Of a stretch of 14,038 nt of DNA, positions 13,593 through 14,038 are shown one piece after another. The notes under the pieces are model-generated. The model saw nothing but the letters and a program-made list of their open reading frames with translations, was not told the DNA's origin and did not search any database. The stretch comes from Bacillota bacterium (GTDB lineage: Bacteria > Bacillota > Bacilli > Paenibacillales > Paenibacillaceae): assembly GCA_023418755.1 (NCBI GenBank), contig JAEZZE010000357.1, positions 1-14,038 on the forward strand. Direction: 5' to 3'. A program made the translations under genes and the position numbers. How positions within the stretch are numbered: position 1 is the first letter of the stretch; each line of letters starts with the position of its first letter.

Positions 13593-14038
13593 TCAAGTCG
13601 CTATACGTGAGAGTCGTCCTCTCCTATATGGCGGCGGTCATTATCGGGTTGGTCAGCACCTATTTTCTGACGCTGCTGCTTCTCTCGTCCGTAGGAGAAC
13701 GGTACGCCGCGGAGATGCAGAGCCAGTTGCTTAAAGACAGCCAAATCATTGGGGAGTTGTATCGGTCCATCGGATTGGAGCGGGCGGAGGAACAGCTGAA
13801 GGCAAGAAAGCTGGACGGCAAGTACGACGTTCTGATCTATGACGCTTCCGGCAAGCTGATGGCGGACGCGGACGGCAGGACGCCGCCGGAGCTGTACGGC
13901 ATCTCCAATCAAGCGGTCCGATCGGTTCTGAACGGCGAAACCTACCTGGGAGCCGACGTTTCCTCTGAACAGCTGTTTATCGGATTGCCTTACGAGCAAG
14001 CCGGAGAGGGCTATGCGATCTTCGTTCAAGTGTCGGAA
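13589..14038 (+). CDS. Sensor histidine kinase, N-terminal part (cut by window edge)
   Basis: An ATG at 13589 overlapping the regulator's TGA (ATGA) opens a frame with no stop for 150 codons to the window end. The visible part has a membrane helix at about 13-35 (MAAVIIGLVSTYFLTLLLL). An extracytoplasmic region follows with a helical start (ERYAAEMQSQLLKDSQIIGELY) and PAS/Cache-like strands (KYDVLIYDASGKLMADADG). This is the standard N-terminal layout of a transmembrane sensor kinase. HAMP and catalytic domains would lie beyond the window. The call rests on operon position after an OmpR-type regulator as much as on the sequence. Confidence 0.85.
   Translation, partial: MIKSLYVRVVLSYMAAVIIGLVSTYFLTLLLLSSVGERYAAEMQSQLLKDSQIIGELYRSIGLERAEEQLKARKLDGKYDVLIYDASGKLMADADGRTPPELYGISNQAVRSVLNGETYLGADVSSEQLFIGLPYEQAGEGYAIFVQVSE

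Noticed and set aside
1..14038. Scan for CRISPR repeats, tRNA/rRNA genes, transposase genes with inverted repeats and riboswitch-like leaders.
   Set aside because: By eye, none was seen. All intergenic gaps are under 200 bases and are accounted for by promoters, operators or a terminator.

Overview
The window looks like chromosome from a spore-forming Firmicute of the Paenibacillaceae type. It carries a germinant-receptor operon, a secreted copper-amine-oxidase 'stalk' domain protein typical of Paenibacillus, strong AGGAGG-type ribosome binding sites, a Fur-type box, and GC-rich coding sequence that throws long spurious ORFs in other frames. No rRNA, tRNA, transposon, phage gene or CRISPR array was seen.

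Region 1 (1-2845, minus strand): a spore germinant receptor operon in the order B-A-C (GerAB-type transporter, GerAA-type membrane protein, GerAC-type lipoprotein cut by the window edge). A good match to a forespore sigma-G promoter lies just upstream.

Region 2 (2867-6485, plus strand): a GNAT acetyltransferase, a 653-residue secreted stalk/PKD-like protein followed by a strong hairpin terminator, and a cytoplasmic beta-propeller-like protein of unknown function. The propeller gene has a sigma-A-like promoter whose spacer is filled by a near-consensus Fur box, so it is probably iron-regulated.

Region 3 (6482-12228): an OmpR-type response regulator and histidine kinase (minus strand) are divergent from a three-gene MacAB/YknXYZ-like efflux operon (adaptor, ATPase, FtsX-type permease; plus strand). 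The 194-base intergenic region holds six TTCAGC-like half-sites at 11-base pitch, three on each strand. They are arranged as an exact mirror around 8785.5, with a CATAAT -10 element at the same distance on each side. This looks like the operator through which the response regulator drives both its own operon and the pump.

Region 4 (12260-14038, plus strand): an ECF sigma factor starts 31 bases after the permease, with no anti-sigma gene visible in the window. A second OmpR-type response regulator and its overlapping histidine kinase (cut by the window edge) follow. Regions 3 and 4 together look like a signalling and envelope-stress/efflux cluster: one two-component system controls a pump, and a sigma factor and a second two-component system may be co-transcribed with or just behind it.
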